Shown: positions 16,669 to 26,562, numbered from the stretch's first letter. The stretch: DNA of 43,164 nt from Anaerolineaceae bacterium UBA1415 (GCA_002305635.1 DBPR01000008.1:1-43164), one strand, 5' to 3'. The notes: a model not told the origin generated them from the sequence alone. Numbers and translations: made by a program.

Positions 16669-17309
16669 AAGTATACGAAACAGAAATTCTTTCGCTTCAG
16701 GATCCAGCTTCGCTAGATAAAGCAGTCCGGCTGATCCAGGCAGGTGAGTTGGTCGCTTTTCCAACCGATACAGTCTATGGGCTGGCCTGCAGCCCTTTCA
16801 AGCCCAGCAGTCTCGAGCAAATTTACCAGGTCAAACAGCGACCGGAAGAAAAGGCTATTCCGGTCTTGGTGGCCAACCTCGAACAAGTCAGGCAGGTTGT
16901 GGCTAACATTCCTCCTCAGGTGGAAGGCATCATGGCGGAATTTTGGCCCGGCGCGCTGACCTTGGTTTTGCCCCGTCAATTCACTTTGCCCACCCAACTG
17001 ACGCCCTACCCAGGCCTGGCGGTGCGCATGCCCCGGCATGAGTTGGCACTGCAGATACTCGAAAAAACAGGCCCGCTGGCTGTCACCAGCGCCAATCTTT
17101 CAGCCCATGCTGAGACACTTTCAGCACAGGATGTTTATAATCAACTTAAGGGGCGCATTCCCCTGATCTTAGACGATGGCACCCACCCCGGCGGCAAAGC
17201 TTCAACCGTTGTCGACTGTATGGGCTCTGAGCCAGTGCTGCTGCGGCAAGGTCCGATTCCGTTTGAGGAAATTTTGAAGAAATGGAAAGCTTATGGAAAA
17301 GATATCTAA
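16665..17309 (+). CDS. tsaC: Threonylcarbamoyl-AMP synthase (Sua5/YrdC family)
   Basis: This enzyme makes threonylcarbamoyl-adenylate from threonine, bicarbonate and ATP, the first step of t6A formation on ANN-decoding tRNAs. The 214-residue protein is a YrdC domain only, without the extra Sua5 domain. Visible motifs are AFPTDTVYGLAC (32-43), KQRPEEKAIPVLV (57-69) and TSANLSAH (about 145-152). It overlaps prmC by 4 bases and the GH36 gene by 17. The partner tsaD lies in another operon of the window at 30938. Confidence 0.93.
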   Translation: MKVYETEILSLQDPASLDKAVRLIQAGELVAFPTDTVYGLACSPFKPSSLEQIYQVKQRPEEKAIPVLVANLEQVRQVVANIPPQVEGIMAEFWPGALTLVLPRQFTLPTQLTPYPGLAVRMPRHELALQILEKTGPLAVTSANLSAHAETLSAQDVYNQLKGRIPLILDDGTHPGGKASTVVDCMGSEPVLLRQGPIPFEEILKKWKAYGKDI

Positions 17310-19623
17310 TGCTTCGATTGAATTCGCATTTGACCCCAGATCGCGTACTTTCTCCATTCAAAGCCATATATTTCCACACGCTTGTTTAACCAAAGCAAAG
17401 TTCGCGTTCGATTTTCTCGAAAATGAAGCCTCTGTTTTCAGATTCGAAGAGGATAGCCTGCGAATTAAGGAAAAAAGTGAAACACCTTACGGCCTCTGCA
17501 CGCTATTGACTGCCAGTTACCTGAATCAAAAACGTAAGCTACACGCAACCGTTGAGTTTACCCTCCCCGAAGAACTTCCCTTTCTTTTTCAACGGGTTCA
17601 ACTCGAAAATCGAGGTAAAAAGACGGTTCACCCCTCACGTTTTGGGCTGGCAAAGGTTGAGAAAGGAAAGCTCAGTTTATCAGAACACCGAACGGAGCAA
17701 ACCGCTTTCTTCAGCAACGGCTGGCAAAGTTGGTCGCCAACTGGTGTCTGGCGATACGGGCAAAAGCAAACCCGCAGCCGCCTGACCGGCCTCGCCACGC
17801 CCATGCTCTATAACGACGGAACGCCCGTCACCAAAAAACCATCCCATTTTTCATCGGATATGTTTGCCGCTCTCCTTGATCATTCCTCAAAGACTGGTCT
17901 GCTGGTGGGCTTCCTTTCCCAAAAAGAGCAATTTGGCTCAATGGAAACCATTCTCCATCCCCAACCCGAGCTGAAGGTCTGGGCGAATTGTGACCAAATT
18001 GACCTCCTCCCTGGAGCAAGCCTTGAAAGCGATTGGCTTGCCTGGCAGTTCTTTGACATGACCGCGCCTCAGCCCTTTGAGGCTTATCTCCAATTGGTCG
18101 CGCGTGAAAATCAGGTCAGGCCCCGGTTGCAAACACCGGTTGGCTGGTGTTCCTGGTATTACTATTTCCAGAATATCACTCCCCAGGTGCTGCAAAACAA
18201 CCTGGAAAGCCTCCACGCGCTCAAAGAAACGCTCCCGCTCGATTTTTTCCAGATCGATGACGGATACCAACAGGACGTTGGCAGCTGGCTAAAGTTTGAC
18301 CCGGAATTTCCGGATGGGGTTGCACCCCTGGCAAAAGAGATCCTCCAAAAAGGGTTCACCCCCGGCATCTGGCTGGCCCCTTTTATTCTCGAACACAAAT
18401 CTGGGCTGAAGAAAAACCATCCCGACTGGCTTTTGCGCAAAGCCAACGGCAAACCTGTCAACAGTGGTTTCGTCTGGAACTGGCTCGGCAGCGCGCTCGA
18501 CCTCACCCATCCCCAGGTGCAGGACTACGTGCGCACAGTGATCCGAACTATGGTTAATGAATGGGGGTTCCCCTATCTCAAGCTCGATTTTCTCTACGCG
18601 GCCGCCCTGCCAGGCAGACATCACGATCCGACGCTTACGCGCGCCCAGATCCTGCGGCGAGGTCTGGAGCTTATTCGCGAAGAAGCGGGCCAGGAGTGCA
18701 CGCTTTTGGGCTGCGGCGTACCGCTTGGGCCCGGTATCGGCATTTTTGATATGATGCGCATCAGCGCCGACGTCGCGCCAACCTGGGAGCCTGGATTTGG
18801 CAGCCTGAAAGCCATTTTCCGCAACGAACCGAACATGCCCTCCACCCGCAACGCGATTTTGAACATCCTCACCAGGGCAAACCTTGACCCCCACCTTTGG
18901 GTCAACGATCCTGACTGCCTGTTGGTGCGCGATGATTCCAAACTAACCCTTGCGGAAGTTCAATCCCTGGCAACTGTGATCAGCATGACTGGCGGCGCTT
19001 TTTTGGTCTCAGATGACATGACCACGCTCAAGTCTGAGCGGCTCAAAATGGCAGCCAGCCTTCTGCCTGTCTTGCCTCCCGGACCTGAAGTGCCAGACCT
19101 TTTTGAAGAGAATATGCCTTCAATTCTGCATCACAAACTGAAAAACGCATTGGGCAAATGGCATCTGATCGCGCTTTTCAACTGGAAAGACGCGCCCTGC
19201 GCGCTGGAGTTCATCCCCAGCAAGTTCGGGCTGAAAAAAGGCAAGTACATCATGCGCGAATTTTGGACCGGAGAGTCGGCGGTGGTATCCGGTCGGCATA
19301 TATTTAAGGACGTCCCCGCTCACGGCGTCCGTCTGATCGCCTTACGCACATATTCATCCCCCGCCTATTTGGGCAGCGACCTGCACCTCTCCCAGGGAGT
19401 CGAGCTGAGCAAATGGAAAGAGAACGACGAAGGATTAAAACTTGATCTGGATCTTGAAAGGCGCAAAGCCCAGGGCAATATTTACCTTTACAGCAGAAAA
19501 GCGATCCTGTCGGTGAACCTGAATAGCAGCGCGGTTGAATTTGCTAATATTGAACCAGACATTTACCAAATCCCGGTAACCGTCTCACCAACCGCCAGGC
19601 TTGAGATTCGTTTGCAATTTTAG
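17293..19623 (+). CDS. GH36-like alpha-galactosidase
   Basis: This 776-residue glycoside hydrolase has an N-terminal beta-sandwich (about 1-270), a TIM-barrel core starting at VGWCSWYYYF (283-292), and a C-terminal beta domain (about 630-776). The predicted nucleophile is Asp432 in YLKLDF and the acid/base Asp493 in RISADV, the usual GH36 pair, with FFQIDDGYQ at 318-326 near the substrate. There is no signal peptide, so it should act in the cytoplasm on imported alpha-galactosides such as melibiose or raffinose-type sugars. It sits at the end of a translation-factor operon, overlapping tsaC by 17 bases, which is an odd partner. Substrate range is not determined by sequence. Confidence 0.88.
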   Translation: MEKISNASIEFAFDPRSRTFSIQSHIFPHACLTKAKFAFDFLENEASVFRFEEDSLRIKEKSETPYGLCTLLTASYLNQKRKLHATVEFTLPEELPFLFQRVQLENRGKKTVHPSRFGLAKVEKGKLSLSEHRTEQTAFFSNGWQSWSPTGVWRYGQKQTRSRLTGLATPMLYNDGTPVTKKPSHFSSDMFAALLDHSSKTGLLVGFLSQKEQFGSMETILHPQPELKVWANCDQIDLLPGASLESDWLAWQFFDMTAPQPFEAYLQLVARENQVRPRLQTPVGWCSWYYYFQNITPQVLQNNLESLHALKETLPLDFFQIDDGYQQDVGSWLKFDPEFPDGVAPLAKEILQKGFTPGIWLAPFILEHKSGLKKNHPDWLLRKANGKPVNSGFVWNWLGSALDLTHPQVQDYVRTVIRTMVNEWGFPYLKLDFLYAAALPGRHHDPTLTRAQILRRGLELIREEAGQECTLLGCGVPLGPGIGIFDMMRISADVAPTWEPGFGSLKAIFRNEPNMPSTRNAILNILTRANLDPHLWVNDPDCLLVRDDSKLTLAEVQSLATVISMTGGAFLVSDDMTTLKSERLKMAASLLPVLPPGPEVPDLFEENMPSILHHKLKNALGKWHLIALFNWKDAPCALEFIPSKFGLKKGKYIMREFWTGESAVVSGRHIFKDVPAHGVRLIALRTYSSPAYLGSDLHLSQGVELSKWKENDEGLKLDLDLERRKAQGNIYLYSRKAILSVNLNSSAVEFANIEPDIYQIPVTVSPTARLEIRLQF

Positions 19624-19639
19624 TCGCATCTCGGTAGGT

Positions 19640-19684
19640 CGAAATTGACAGCGCACACGTCAGCGTGTGCGCTGTCAATCCGAC
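19640..19684. repeat. 15-bp perfect palindrome with GTCGA/CCGAC flanks
   Basis: TTGACAGCGCACACG (19645-19659) pairs perfectly with CGTGTGCGCTGTCAA (19664-19678) around a 4-base loop. Flanks are GGTCGAAA on the left and TCCGACG on the right. There is no T-run. It shares its ends, but not its core, with the element at 19853-19895. Confidence 0.75.
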
Positions 19685-19799
19685 GTTCAACGGTTGTGTT
19701 TAATCTCGCCCTTGTACAAGATCTATTAGTGTTCAAACGTGGTCTCCTGACCATGCTGAACTAATACTAATAAATTTGATTGTACGGAAACATCGTATC

Positions 19800-19829
19800 A
19801 AAAATGGCGGGTTTTAATCCGCCATTTTT
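19800..19829. terminator. Bidirectional terminator between GH36 and DUF4349 genes
   Basis: AAAAATGGCGG (19800-19810) and CCGCCATTTTT (19819-19829) form an 11-bp stem with an 8-base loop. A-run and T-run arms let it work for both converging genes. Confidence 0.8.
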
Positions 19830-19852
19830 ATCTCGACTTTGTAATCAACGTC

Positions 19853-19895
19853 GGATTGAGAGATGGGCGTTGAAACGCCCATCTCTCAATCCCGA
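19853..19895. repeat. 15-bp perfect palindrome with GTCGG/CCGACC flanks
   Basis: TTGAGAGATGGGCGT (19856-19870) pairs with ACGCCCATCTCTCAA (19875-19889), loop TGAA, flanked by GTCGGA and TCCCGACC. It has the same architecture as 19640-19684 with a different core. Confidence 0.75.
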
Positions 19896-19912
19896 CCTCT
19901 ACATTTTCCAGC

Positions 19913-20884
19913 TTATTTCAAACTCTCCTCATCCACGATCAGGGATTCTTCCGTTTTCAGCGCCTCAACCTTGCGTGCCTGGCGTTTGGCAGCAGACTTC
20001 TTTATCGCGCGGATCAGGAAATACAATCCAACTCCCAGCGGGATCAGGAAGGGCAGGCACTGGATGCCGAAGCGGATCAGGAAATCAACCAGACCCTGGA
20101 ACATTCTGATCAAATTCTTAATGGCATCTTTCGCCACACCTTCAGGCTTCCAGCCGCCGATCTCGATCGGCTGCAGCGAGGCTTCAGCCACAAAATTCAC
20201 CGAAATTGAGGAAAGCGCGGAACTTTCCTGGAGGAACTTAATGTGACCCTCCAGCACTTCGATCTCGCTGCGGATATTGGTCAACTCACGGAAAACGGAC
20301 ATGGTCGCTTCCAGATCGTCGGTGTTTTCCATCAATTTCACCAGTTGCTCTTCAGCAGCTTTCAGGTTGCGCAGCCTTGAAGAGGAATCCACGAAATCAG
20401 AAGTGACATCCTGACCGGACAAACTTTCAGAGAGCACGCCGTTCTTGCCGTCAGCAGACAATTCGCGGATCTTTTGCATGGCTTCTTCCAGTTTGGCGGC
20501 TGGCACACGGATGGTAATTGAGGTACGTGTGTAGGTGACATTATTGTAAGTAGTGTCCGAATAACGGTTGCTGCTGACCACATAGCCGCCCATACTTTTG
20601 GCAAGCGCGGTGGTCGCGTTCATGGCTTCAACAGTATCCGCGACCGAAACCTCCAGGCTGGCCGTCTGGATGACCATTCGCTCCTGGCCACCACCTTCTT
20701 CTGTTTCAGCCGAAACTGCTGCGGGCTTTTCCTGTGAATATATATCATTTGCGGCACTGTCGTAGCCCCAGTCCATATCCGCGGCTTGCATTTCAATGCT
20801 CATTGGACTTTCGGTTTTGGCAGCGGCACAAGCCGATACTAACAGGACCATAATCAAACTAAGGACAAGCAATTTTTTCTTCAT
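19913..20884 (-). CDS. DUF4349 lipoprotein
   Basis: This 323-residue protein begins with a lipoprotein signal ending in VSAC (Cys19). A linker follows, then a DUF4349 domain from about 75 to 265: MVIQTASLEVSV, a coiled-coil-prone stretch around 190-240 (RNLKAAEEQLVKLMENTDDLEATMSVFRELTNIRSEIEVLEG), and SSISVNF. A C-terminal membrane segment (about 280-302) is followed by a charged tail. It would be tethered at both ends, which is typical of the family. Function is unknown. The ATG at 20884 has GGAGAAAA directly before it. It is the last gene of the minus-strand run from metH. Confidence 0.87.
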   Translation of the reverse strand: MKKKLLVLSLIMVLLVSACAAAKTESPMSIEMQAADMDWGYDSAANDIYSQEKPAAVSAETEEGGGQERMVIQTASLEVSVADTVEAMNATTALAKSMGGYVVSSNRYSDTTYNNVTYTRTSITIRVPAAKLEEAMQKIRELSADGKNGVLSESLSGQDVTSDFVDSSSRLRNLKAAEEQLVKLMENTDDLEATMSVFRELTNIRSEIEVLEGHIKFLQESSALSSISVNFVAEASLQPIEIGGWKPEGVAKDAIKNLIRMFQGLVDFLIRFGIQCLPFLIPLGVGLYFLIRAIKKSAAKRQARKVEALKTEESLIVDEESLK

Positions 20885-20979
20885 TTTTCTCCATTCTCTA
20901 AAGGCGAACTTCACCTATAAGACGCTGGGAACGCCAGAATTGTTCCCTGATAAATCTACTCCAATAAGAAATGGGGGTT

Positions 20980-21705
20980 TTAGCTGCCGGTCCAAAGCCG
21001 TGTGGCCTGACGGGCCGGGATGCCCAAAGCCATGATGCGGTCCTGAACCGGTTCGATATCATAGGGGACGCGATAAAAACCCCAGGTGTTTTCCTCATCG
21101 TCGTAAATCACGTAAGAGGCTCTCGGGTCATAATTCCTTGGCTGCCCGACCGAGCCCGGATTGAGGATGAACTTCCCCTTAGCCAGCCATCTGTCGCCGT
21201 GTTCCGGCAGCAGGGTTGTCACAGCGCCATCTTCCTCCTGAACAAAGATCAGCGGAATGTGAGAATGCCCGACCAAACAGGCTGGGGTGTCAAACTCCAC
21301 GAAATTTGCGGCCGCGCTGTATGGCGTGAGGATGTATTCCCAGATCGGATTGCGCGGGCTGCCATGAGCCAGTGTGACCTGATCGAGCTCAATTTTAAAA
21401 TGCAGCGTTTCCAGATAGTCTCTGGTTTCAAAGCTAACCAGATCGCGCTGTATCAACACCGCGTCGGCAGCCTCCTGATTAAAACGCTCGACCGAAATAT
21501 AGTCCATCAAAGCCGCGTCATGGTTGCCCATCAGCGCGGTCAAATTCGGCAGTGTTTGCAGGAAGGCCACACACTCATTCGGGTCGGGCCCATAACCAAG
21601 GATGTCCCCCAAAAACCAAACCCGGTCAACCGTGCCGGCCGAAGCCAGCACGGCTTGAAAGGCGTTTAAATTCGCATGAACGTCCGAAATGACCAGCGTT
21701 CGCAT
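20980..21705 (-). CDS. Calcineurin-like metallophosphoesterase
   Basis: This 241-residue protein has the complete two-metal site: Asp8-x-His10 (ISDVHAN), Asp34 in LGDILGYGPDP, GNHD at 60-63, a His in LAHGSPRN and the final GHSHIP. It belongs to the small YfcE-like group that hydrolyses phosphodiesters or phosphomonoesters; the natural substrate is unknown. It has no signal peptide. Its ATG overlaps the DUF3048 gene stop as TAATG, so translation is coupled. Confidence 0.9.
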   Translation of the reverse strand: MRTLVISDVHANLNAFQAVLASAGTVDRVWFLGDILGYGPDPNECVAFLQTLPNLTALMGNHDAALMDYISVERFNQEAADAVLIQRDLVSFETRDYLETLHFKIELDQVTLAHGSPRNPIWEYILTPYSAAANFVEFDTPACLVGHSHIPLIFVQEEDGAVTTLLPEHGDRWLAKGKFILNPGSVGQPRNYDPRASYVIYDDEENTWGFYRVPYDIEPVQDRIMALGIPARQATRLWTGS

Positions 21706-22922
21706 TAAGGTATGCTGAAGCTGATGCTCCAGTCTCCATCCTCAATTTCGAGCGGTGAACTTTGCCCCACGATCACGATCCAGGTATTGCCGGGTTTGAA
21801 CGGGAAAACCTTGCCTTCCGCGTCGAAGAATTGGATCGGTTTGTTGTTCGCAGGCGTCTTCCACCAAAGCTCATAAGCCTGACCATCACGGAAAACGATG
21901 GCTTTTCTCCCATCCGTGTTGCCGATCAGGTCGATCGTGTGCAGGGTGGCGTCATGTTCCGTGTAATTGGTTTCCAAAAAGACCACGTTCGAAAACGCCA
22001 GCGCCTGGCCTGTATTTTGATCGATCAGAGGCTGGAAGACATTGCCGGTCGATTCGCCCATGACCCACTGGATATACTTTCCGCTTTCGCTGTCGTAGAC
22101 CCATTGGCTGTAATCGGCATAAGACCAATGGACCCAGGCGCTGTCAGCTTTCTGACCGCCAGAGGGAGCGTCTTCCGTAAATGCCATGCCATAAAGCTGG
22201 GGATCATCCAAATAGACATTGTTCTGTCTGAAATACTCTGATAGTGCTGCAGAGTTGCCAAAAACAGAGTAAACCACATTTCGGCCGTCATCGCAGACGC
22301 CCGGGCAGAGGTATTTATCTGTAAAATATCGCTCGGGGATGTAGTTTTCCAGGTAGGGCAAAACCTGTTCCTGATTACCGCCGGTGGAGCCAACCACCGC
22401 CTCATACAGGCTGCCGAGTTGCCCGTCAACGCGGCGAATTGAGCGTACTGGCCCAACCCTGTCAACATCCTGTCCATAGAACAAGGCCGCGAAGCGGTTG
22501 GCGCCCCAACCAATGAAGTACTCGAACACCATATCAGCTGACGACAAACCCCAATGGGGTTGGGAATCGATCTGATGATTTGAAACCTTGATGATCACGG
22601 GGCGGCGTTTGAGCAGATCCGGGTTTTCAACTTTTAGACCGGTCAGCGGATTGACACCCTCCGGGTAACTTGCCGGCCCGATCTGGGCCGCCCCAGTCGG
22701 CGTTTCCGTGGCTGCTGGCGTCGGCGTTTGCGTCTCTTCCACTTTGGTAGCTGTTTTTGTGGGAGCCGCAGGGGTCTGTGTCATCTCGTTGTAATATGCA
22801 GTTACAGTCCCCGCAATAGCCGTCATTTGTGCAGAAGTAAGTTCATCCTTCGTAATCGTTTGGCATGCTGAGATCAGCACGGCTAAACAAAACAAAACAA
22901 TTAAGATATTTCTTGTTCTCAT
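21705..22922 (-). CDS. DUF3048 lipoprotein (YerB-like)
   Basis: This 405-residue lipoprotein has a signal with acylated Cys20 (VLISAC) and a Thr/Pro-rich linker (about 48-80). Two DUF3048 parts follow: NPLTGLKVENPDLLKRRPVIIKVSNH at about 91-116 with VGPVRSIRR near 150, and the C-terminal half with FSNVVFLETNYTEHD and GNTWIVIVGQ. The family is extracytoplasmic and widespread in Gram-positive-type bacteria; its activity is not established. GGAAGG precedes the ATG. It lies 47 bases after metH. Confidence 0.9.
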   Translation of the reverse strand: MRTRNILIVLFCLAVLISACQTITKDELTSAQMTAIAGTVTAYYNEMTQTPAAPTKTATKVEETQTPTPAATETPTGAAQIGPASYPEGVNPLTGLKVENPDLLKRRPVIIKVSNHQIDSQPHWGLSSADMVFEYFIGWGANRFAALFYGQDVDRVGPVRSIRRVDGQLGSLYEAVVGSTGGNQEQVLPYLENYIPERYFTDKYLCPGVCDDGRNVVYSVFGNSAALSEYFRQNNVYLDDPQLYGMAFTEDAPSGGQKADSAWVHWSYADYSQWVYDSESGKYIQWVMGESTGNVFQPLIDQNTGQALAFSNVVFLETNYTEHDATLHTIDLIGNTDGRKAIVFRDGQAYELWWKTPANNKPIQFFDAEGKVFPFKPGNTWIVIVGQSSPLEIEDGDWSISFSIP

Positions 22923-22969
22923 CGCACCTTCCTTGGTTGAGCTAATTTTACCTCATTCAGAAAAGTCCA

Positions 22970-25900
22970 TTATTCCGCTGTTAACAAGTCCATTCGGCTC
23001 ACACCGGCATCAAATGGCTTTGCCAAAGGGTGATGCACGACCATCGCGGCCGTCGATTGTTCCGGGATCAACTGGTAGGCCGAGGTCAGGCTCATCCCGA
23101 GTTCACGCTCCGCTGGCAGCAGCTGGAACACTTTTACATGCTCGTTCAGCCAGGGCAGGGACGGATAACCCCAGGAATAGCGCATGCCCTGATCCTCTCC
23201 GATCTTTAGTTCTTTGCGGATCAGGCGATGAACATATTCAGCCGTCGCTTCCGCCATTTGCACCGCCAGGCCGTGAAGGAAAAAGCCTTCGGCATACTGG
23301 TTCTGCTGATTCAGCTCATCAATTCGCATTGTGGCTTCTTTCCCAACAGTGACGATCTGGAGCGGCAAAACATCCATACGTTCACTGCCATTTGCCAGGA
23401 AATAATCGCTCACGCACAAGAATTCACCATCTTTTTGTCTTGGGAAGGTGAAGCGAAGGATTTCCTGATCATCATTGGCTTTCTGATGCCCATCCTGAAA
23501 TACGATCAGCTCATTCCCTTCAGAGAGCACCGGGAAATAGCCATAGACAGCTTGCGGTCTGATCCAGCCTTCCCGCTTTGCTTCTTCCAGCATGCGCTCC
23601 CGGCGTTGATCAAACTCCACCCGCATCTCCTGCCACTCCTGCCCGCGCAGCTGCCGCGCGCCCCAGGAAAGACGGTAGAGCTCAGTCAGGCTGATCAGTT
23701 CTGCCACCTCATCAAAAGAAATGGTCTCAGGTTTGATAACGCCCCATTGAGGCGGATTTGGAATGAATTCTGCAGCAGGAACTGTCTTAAGTCGAGTTTC
23801 TCCAACAACGGTGATTGATTTTTCATCCACAGCTTGCCCAACTTCACTTTGCGCCCTGTTTTCATACATCGCTGCCCGTTTGGCTGGATCGACCAGTTGG
23901 TCCATCACCGTCAGGCCGTCAAAAGCGTCTTTGCAATAGAAGATTCCGGCTTTATAGGGTCCCATCTCCTTGCCTTCTTCAATTCTTTGCGCGAACTGGG
24001 GGTTGATCGCCGCGCCGCCGATCAAAAGCGGCAGCTCCGAACCTCGGCGTTGCAATTCGTAAGCCACCAAAGGCATTTGCTTGCTGGTTGAGACCAACAA
24101 AGCGCTCAGGCCGATCGCGTCCGCTTTTTCTTCATAAGCGGACCTGATAATTTCTTCCGCAGGCACCTGCTTGCCGAGGTCAACCACCTCGTAGCCGTTG
24201 TTTGAAAGGATGGTCTTGACCAAATTCTTGCCGATATCATGTACATCGCCGTAAACCGTCGCCAGAACCAGCTTGCCTTTGCTCAACCCTTCTGTTTTCT
24301 CAAGGTATTGTTCCAGATGCGTGACCGCTTGTTTCATCACCTCGGCAGACTGTAAAACGAAGGGCAAAATCAGCTCACCGGAGCCGAATTTATCGCCCAC
24401 TTCTTTCATGGCGGGCAAAAGAACGCCGTTCAGCACCTCAACCGCGGCTTCCCCGACCGGCGCGTTCAACTCTTTAAGAAGAAGATCAATATCTTCTTCC
24501 AGTCCGTTCTTCTGCCGCAGGACGATCCTTTTGAACACTCGTTCCCGAACGTTTAGCCCGGCCAAAGGATCAGCCTTTACCTGTCCCTCCGCTTCACTAC
24601 TGGTGTGGCTTTCAAACCAGTTCAGCAGCTTCTCGAGCGCGTCAGGAGCGCGGTTGAAGATCAGGTCTTCAGCCAGCTCCCGCTCTTCCGCTGAAATTTC
24701 GGCGTATGGTCGGATGTGGGCCGGGTTCACGATCGCCGTGTCCAGCCCTCTTTCCGTCGCGTGATAGAGAAAAACGCTGTTTATCAGCTTGCGGGCCACC
24801 TGGGAAAGTCCAAAGGACACGTTGCTGACACCCAAACAGGTATGCACACCCGGCAGTTCTCTTTTAATATCCTCGATGCCTCGCAGAGTCTCAATTGCCG
24901 AATCGCGCCAGACCTCCTCACCGGTCGCGAGCGTGAAGGTCAGCGGGTCAAAGATCAGGTCTTCCGGGCGCAGATGATATTCGTTGATGGCGATCTCGCT
25001 CATCCGCCGGGCAATTTCAAGCTTTCGCTCGGCTGTCCTTGCCATACCCTGCTCATCGATAGTCAGACACATCACCGCCGCGCTGTATTGCTTCGCCAGG
25101 CTAAAGACCTTTCCAGCTTTTTCCTCCCCTGATTCGAGATTGGTCGAGTTGATCAGACACCGCCCCGGAGCTGTCTGCAAAGCAGCTTTCGCCACCGCCA
25201 CCTCGGTCGTATCAATAATTAAAGGCACCGGCACTTCCAGACTCAGGCGTTTGACGATCGTTTTCATCAGTTCCACTTCGTCGCTGCGTTCCGTCGTCGC
25301 GACGCTGATATCAAGCCCATGCGCGCCAAAATCAAGCTGATCCTGCGCCACCTGCATGATGGCGTCAAAATCTTCTGCCAGCAGCAATCGCTTGAAAGCC
25401 CTGGAGCCTTGCGCGTTCATGCGCTCGCCGATAATGAACGGCGCCGGGCTCTGTTTGATCTGCACCGCCTGAACCGGCGAGGCCAACATCGCCTGAGGCT
25501 CCGGCACAGGTTTTTTCCCTTTGACTTCTCTGACCTTTTTGACCAGTGCGGCGATGTGTTCCGGCCTGGTGCCGCAGCAGCCGCCCACAATTCGCACGCC
25601 CATGTTCTGGACATAATCGCCCAGTTCGCGCGAAAACTCGTCCGCTTTCATCGGATAAACCGCTTCACCTTCAATATTGAGCGGCAGTCCGGCATTGGGG
25701 ATACAGGAAATCGGCAGCCGCGAGTGTGAGGTCAGATACTCGATCGACTCGCGCATATGCTCAGGCCCGGTCGAGCAGTTCAGCCCGATCACGTCCACTG
25801 CCATGCCCTCTAAGATCGCGCTGACCGCGCTCACATCCGTGCCAAGCAGCATTTTACCGTTGGTATCCAGCGTGACCTGTGCCTGGATTGGCAGTTGAAC

Positions 25901-26482
25901 GCCCTCGTCCTCAAACGCACGATGAATGCCGTTAATGGCAGCTTTGACTTCTAAAATATCGTTCGAGGTCTCGATCAGCAGAAGATCGACCCCACCTCGG
26001 ATCAACCCAACGGCTTGTTCCCGAAAAACGTCCGCGAGTTCATCAAAACTGATATCCGACATCTCTGGATCGTTAGTCGAAATGAGTTTGCCTGAGGGAC
26101 CCATCGATCCAGCCACAAATCTTGGCTGGTCAGCAGTGAAATATTCATCAGCAGCCCGACGCGCCAGAGAGGCAGCAGCCTGGTTGAGTTCGATCACCCG
26201 ATCCTGCAATCCGTAATCGACCAAAGTGATGCGGTTGGAACGAAAGCTATCCGTTTCGATCACGTCCGCGCCTGCTTCAAGAAAGGCACGATGCACAGCC
26301 ATGACCGCTTCGGGCTTGCTCAAGACCAGGGCATCGTTGCAACCGACCCATTTCGGATCCCCAAAATCGGCATCGCTCAAATGCATCGTTTGCAGGGTCG
26401 TGCCCATCGCCCCGTCAAAGACCAATACTCTCTGATCGAGCGCCTGTAGATAAGCGTTTTTCTTTTGAATTTCCTCTTTCAT
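22970..26482 (-). CDS. metH: Cobalamin-dependent methionine synthase
   Basis: MetH transfers the methyl group of 5-methyltetrahydrofolate through cobalamin to homocysteine. The 1170 residues carry all modules. The homocysteine domain (1-320) has zinc ligands Cys236, Cys302 and Cys303 (GLNCS; GGCCGT). The pterin-binding domain is about 345-610 (IGERMNAQGS). The cap and B12-binding domain is about 640-870 with DVHDIGKN at 746-753, His748 being the cobalt ligand. The reactivation domain is about 910-1170 with AVYGYFPV and R-Y-S-W-G-Y-P. A GAGGG lies before the ATG. A terminator-like hairpin sits just upstream of the start and may regulate it. No cobalamin riboswitch was recognised. Confidence 0.96.
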   Translation of the reverse strand: MKEEIQKKNAYLQALDQRVLVFDGAMGTTLQTMHLSDADFGDPKWVGCNDALVLSKPEAVMAVHRAFLEAGADVIETDSFRSNRITLVDYGLQDRVIELNQAAASLARRAADEYFTADQPRFVAGSMGPSGKLISTNDPEMSDISFDELADVFREQAVGLIRGGVDLLLIETSNDILEVKAAINGIHRAFEDEGVQLPIQAQVTLDTNGKMLLGTDVSAVSAILEGMAVDVIGLNCSTGPEHMRESIEYLTSHSRLPISCIPNAGLPLNIEGEAVYPMKADEFSRELGDYVQNMGVRIVGGCCGTRPEHIAALVKKVREVKGKKPVPEPQAMLASPVQAVQIKQSPAPFIIGERMNAQGSRAFKRLLLAEDFDAIMQVAQDQLDFGAHGLDISVATTERSDEVELMKTIVKRLSLEVPVPLIIDTTEVAVAKAALQTAPGRCLINSTNLESGEEKAGKVFSLAKQYSAAVMCLTIDEQGMARTAERKLEIARRMSEIAINEYHLRPEDLIFDPLTFTLATGEEVWRDSAIETLRGIEDIKRELPGVHTCLGVSNVSFGLSQVARKLINSVFLYHATERGLDTAIVNPAHIRPYAEISAEERELAEDLIFNRAPDALEKLLNWFESHTSSEAEGQVKADPLAGLNVRERVFKRIVLRQKNGLEEDIDLLLKELNAPVGEAAVEVLNGVLLPAMKEVGDKFGSGELILPFVLQSAEVMKQAVTHLEQYLEKTEGLSKGKLVLATVYGDVHDIGKNLVKTILSNNGYEVVDLGKQVPAEEIIRSAYEEKADAIGLSALLVSTSKQMPLVAYELQRRGSELPLLIGGAAINPQFAQRIEEGKEMGPYKAGIFYCKDAFDGLTVMDQLVDPAKRAAMYENRAQSEVGQAVDEKSITVVGETRLKTVPAAEFIPNPPQWGVIKPETISFDEVAELISLTELYRLSWGARQLRGQEWQEMRVEFDQRRERMLEEAKREGWIRPQAVYGYFPVLSEGNELIVFQDGHQKANDDQEILRFTFPRQKDGEFLCVSDYFLANGSERMDVLPLQIVTVGKEATMRIDELNQQNQYAEGFFLHGLAVQMAEATAEYVHRLIRKELKIGEDQGMRYSWGYPSLPWLNEHVKVFQLLPAERELGMSLTSAYQLIPEQSTAAMVVHHPLAKPFDAGVSRMDLLTAE

Positions 26483-26497
26483 GATCCCTCACGATTT

Positions 26498-26519
26498 AAA
26501 AAATGCCTCCACGAGGCAT
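26498..26519 (-). terminator. Intrinsic terminator or attenuator before metH
   Basis: On the minus strand ATGCCTC-GTG-GAGGCAT is followed by TTTTT, ending only 15 bases before the metH ATG. It ends the upstream lipoprotein transcript, or controls read-through into metH, since there is no room for a promoter after it. Confidence 0.7.
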
Positions 26520-26562
26520 CAGTTTATGCTTGATTCCAGGCTTTGAGTTTATCATACTTTAC

